A DNA stretch of 6,715 nt from Ferroglobus sp. (GTDB taxonomy: Archaea; Halobacteriota; Archaeoglobi; Archaeoglobales; Archaeoglobaceae), in assembly GCA_015523665.1 (NCBI GenBank), contig WAJX01000093.1, positions 1-6,715 on the forward strand, read 5' to 3'. Position numbers and translations under genes: made by a program. Shown piece after piece: positions 5,721 to 6,715 of the stretch (its first letter is position 1; each line of letters starts with the position of its first letter). The notes under the pieces were generated by a model. It saw nothing but the letters and a program-made list of their open reading frames with translations. It did no database searches and was not told the origin of the DNA.

Positions 5721-6101
5721 TCAAATAAATATAACATTATCAGCATTCATTAAAATCTCCCCAAGTCCTCCAACTCTATCAACCCAATTTGGCATATCAT
5801 CCTCTTTAATACCAAGTATCTCCATACTACCACTACATGCAACTATCTCAAGATTACCAAACGCTTTACCCATTTCAATCATTTCTGTTAAATCTTTTAC
5901 TTTACCATCATTATAAGCTTTTTTCATTATCTCATCCCTTTCTTTATCACCACAGTTTATCCCATCTTCAACTACGGTTTTCAAGCTCCAGTATGTTAAA
6001 AAGATTACAACTTTCTTTTCAAGAGCCGAATACATTGAAGCTAAGCTTAAGCCGTGATATATCTTGTCCCACTCACCACTGTGGAGGATTATAGCGATCA
6101 T
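5721..6101 (-). CDS. DsrE-like (DsrE/DsrF/peroxiredoxin-like) sulfur-handling protein
   Basis: This 126-residue protein has the DsrE-fold pattern. A first strand, MIAIILHSG, is followed by a helix with a KIYHGLSLASMYSAL segment, a second strand VVIFLTYW (31-38), and a late strand with a cysteine, VACSGSMEILGI (C89), resembling the ACxxSMxxMGI segment of DsrE2-type proteins. C50 is a second cysteine. Proteins of this family bind sulfur as a cysteine persulfide and exchange it with TusA. The gene follows a TusA-like gene by 4 bases, with a GGTGA ribosome binding site just before its ATG, and both follow ATP sulfurylase. The TusA-DsrE pairing is well known in sulfur-oxidising and sulfate-reducing prokaryotes, so a sulfur relay role is likely. 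The partner and the direction of transfer are not shown by the sequence. It is probably the last gene of the sat cluster. Confidence 0.75.
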   Translation of the reverse strand: MIAIILHSGEWDKIYHGLSLASMYSALEKKVVIFLTYWSLKTVVEDGINCGDKERDEIMKKAYNDGKVKDLTEMIEMGKAFGNLEIVACSGSMEILGIKEDDMPNWVDRVGGLGEILMNADNVIFI

Positions 6102-6105
6102 AAAC

Positions 6106-6357
6106 TCACCTTTTGATAATTAATATGTATTTTCTCCCATCTGTGCAATAAGCCAATAAATTCTTTCTGAACTCTGCTCCAATGTTTTCCGCCGACTCTT
6201 TTGATGTAAGTATGACTTTAATTTTATCACCTTCAGAAAGCTTTTTGAACTCAATTCTTGTTTTTATAGCAGTTACTGGACACACTTCACCACTTAAATC
6301 TAACACTCTCTCAACCTCTATTTTTTCAATCTCTTCACAACTCAGCTTCAACCTCAT
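6106..6357 (-). CDS. TusA/SirA-like sulfur-transfer protein (cluster A)
   Basis: This TusA-family protein has the core [19 protein letters not shown], with the presumed persulfide cysteine inside it and a further cysteine near the C-terminus ([11 protein letters not shown]). As in the cluster B paralogue, the motif is CPxT rather than CPxP. The start is uncertain. The ATG at 6357 (or GTG at 6360) gives 83-84 residues and overlaps sat by 23-26 bases, but has no well-placed ribosome binding site. A GTG at 6306 has GAGGT seven bases upstream, avoids the overlap and gives a 66-residue protein starting just before LDLSGEVCP. The downstream DsrE-like gene is a common functional partner. The two window paralogues differ clearly outside the core, so they may serve different acceptors. 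Confidence 0.82.
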   Translation of the reverse strand: MRLKLSCEEIEKIEVERVLDLSGEVCPVTAIKTRIEFKKLSEGDKIKVILTSKESAENIGAEFRKNLLAYCTDGRKYILIIKR

Positions 6358-6715
6358 CACCTATGAACTCATCGCTTACGAACGGATTTTCATAAGAGAG
6401 TATTCTATCTATTACCTCCCTTCTCATAAATTCACATCCTCTTCCTTTTTTTATACATTCCCTAACATAAGTCCCGCTGAACTTAATACTTTTGTGTGAG
6501 CATACAGACTCACTCACAATCCCACAGTAACGACAGTAATGAAACTCGTTAAAAAATAACGGTTTTATCCCCAGATCTGGAAATTCGTTAAATATCTCCT
6601 GAGCTTCATAGGGTTTGTAATAATTTCCAACACCAGCATGATCCCTTCCGACTATAAAATGTGTGCAACCGAAGTTTTTCCTGATTATTGCATGGAATAC
6701 AGCCTCTCTTGGCCC
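6335..6715 (-). CDS. sat: Sulfate adenylyltransferase (ATP sulfurylase), C-terminal 126 residues
   Basis: The frame is open from the right edge to a TGA at 6337-6335; the start lies outside the window. The enzyme makes adenosine 5'-phosphosulfate from sulfate and ATP. The visible part opens with [17 protein letters not shown] and continues into the catalytic [17 protein letters not shown], then [11 protein letters not shown] and FSGTYVRE, all characteristic of ATP sulfurylase. A C-x2-C-x7-C-x-H cluster (CRYCG...VCSH) corresponds to the zinc site known in the Thermus and related Sat enzymes, although the spacing of the second half differs from what I recall for Thermus. No APS kinase domain follows, since the protein stops after an acidic tail ([14 protein letters not shown]). 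A GTG further inside the frame is not the true start. Followed by TusA-like and DsrE-like genes, it leads the transcript into a sulfur-handling cluster, either assimilatory or dissimilatory. Confidence 0.95.
   Translation of the reverse strand, partial: GPREAVFHAIIRKNFGCTHFIVGRDHAGVGNYYKPYEAQEIFNEFPDLGIKPLFFNEFHYCRYCGIVSESVCSHKSIKFSGTYVRECIKKGRGCEFMRREVIDRILSYENPFVSDEFIGDEVEAEL

Noticed and set aside
5837..6094. Plus-strand open frame of 85 codons opposite the DsrE-like gene
   Set aside because: It is antisense to a gene with a recognisable fold and ribosome binding site, and its translation is a low-complexity Leu/Ser/His-rich peptide.

Overview
The window looks like a low-GC (roughly 35-40% in genes by eye, far lower between them) thermophilic archaeon, probably a euryarchaeon such as a member of Methanococcales or Archaeoglobales; the order cannot be settled from sequence alone. 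Supporting signs are strong GGAGGTGAT-type ribosome binding sites inside operons, a TATA box placed where the first operon transcript would be leaderless, heavy use of AGA/AGG and ATA codons, a 5'-deoxyadenosine/SAH-deaminase-type amidohydrolase and a SAMP/MoaD-like ubiquitin-fold protein.

Layout. Positions 1-361 are very AT-rich and hold no intact gene, only a possible remnant of a substrate-binding protein, some inverted repeats and, at the edge, a possible start of a minus-strand gene. An amidohydrolase (362-1630, minus) and a B12-binding-domain-like radical SAM protein (1671-3080, plus) diverge from a 40-bp spacer. Everything to the right is on the minus strand. Reading in transcription order from the right edge there are two compact clusters. 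Cluster A is the C-terminal part of ATP sulfurylase (sat), a TusA-like protein and a DsrE-like protein. After a 108-bp spacer with a promoter, cluster B is threonine synthase (thrC), a MoaD/ThiS/SAMP-like sulfur carrier ending in Gly-Gly, a MoeB/ThiF-type E1-like activating enzyme, and a second TusA-like protein. Cluster B junctions overlap by 4-7 nt or are separated by 6 nt, which points to translational coupling.

How the genes may work together. Cluster A would activate sulfate and handle persulfide sulfur. Cluster B contains the parts needed to build a protein thiocarboxylate (E1 enzyme, Gly-Gly carrier, TusA as a possible sulfur donor), led by a PLP enzyme whose family acts on O-phosphohomoserine. 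By analogy with CysO/CysM of Mycobacterium and the HcyS homocysteine system of Wolinella, cluster B could make a sulfur amino acid from a phosphorylated amino acid and a thiocarboxylated carrier. The gene identities are well supported; this coupling is inference. The thrC product may simply be an ordinary threonine synthase beside a sulfur carrier used for other purposes. On the left, the amidohydrolase could recycle 5'-deoxyadenosine released by radical SAM enzymes such as its divergent neighbour.
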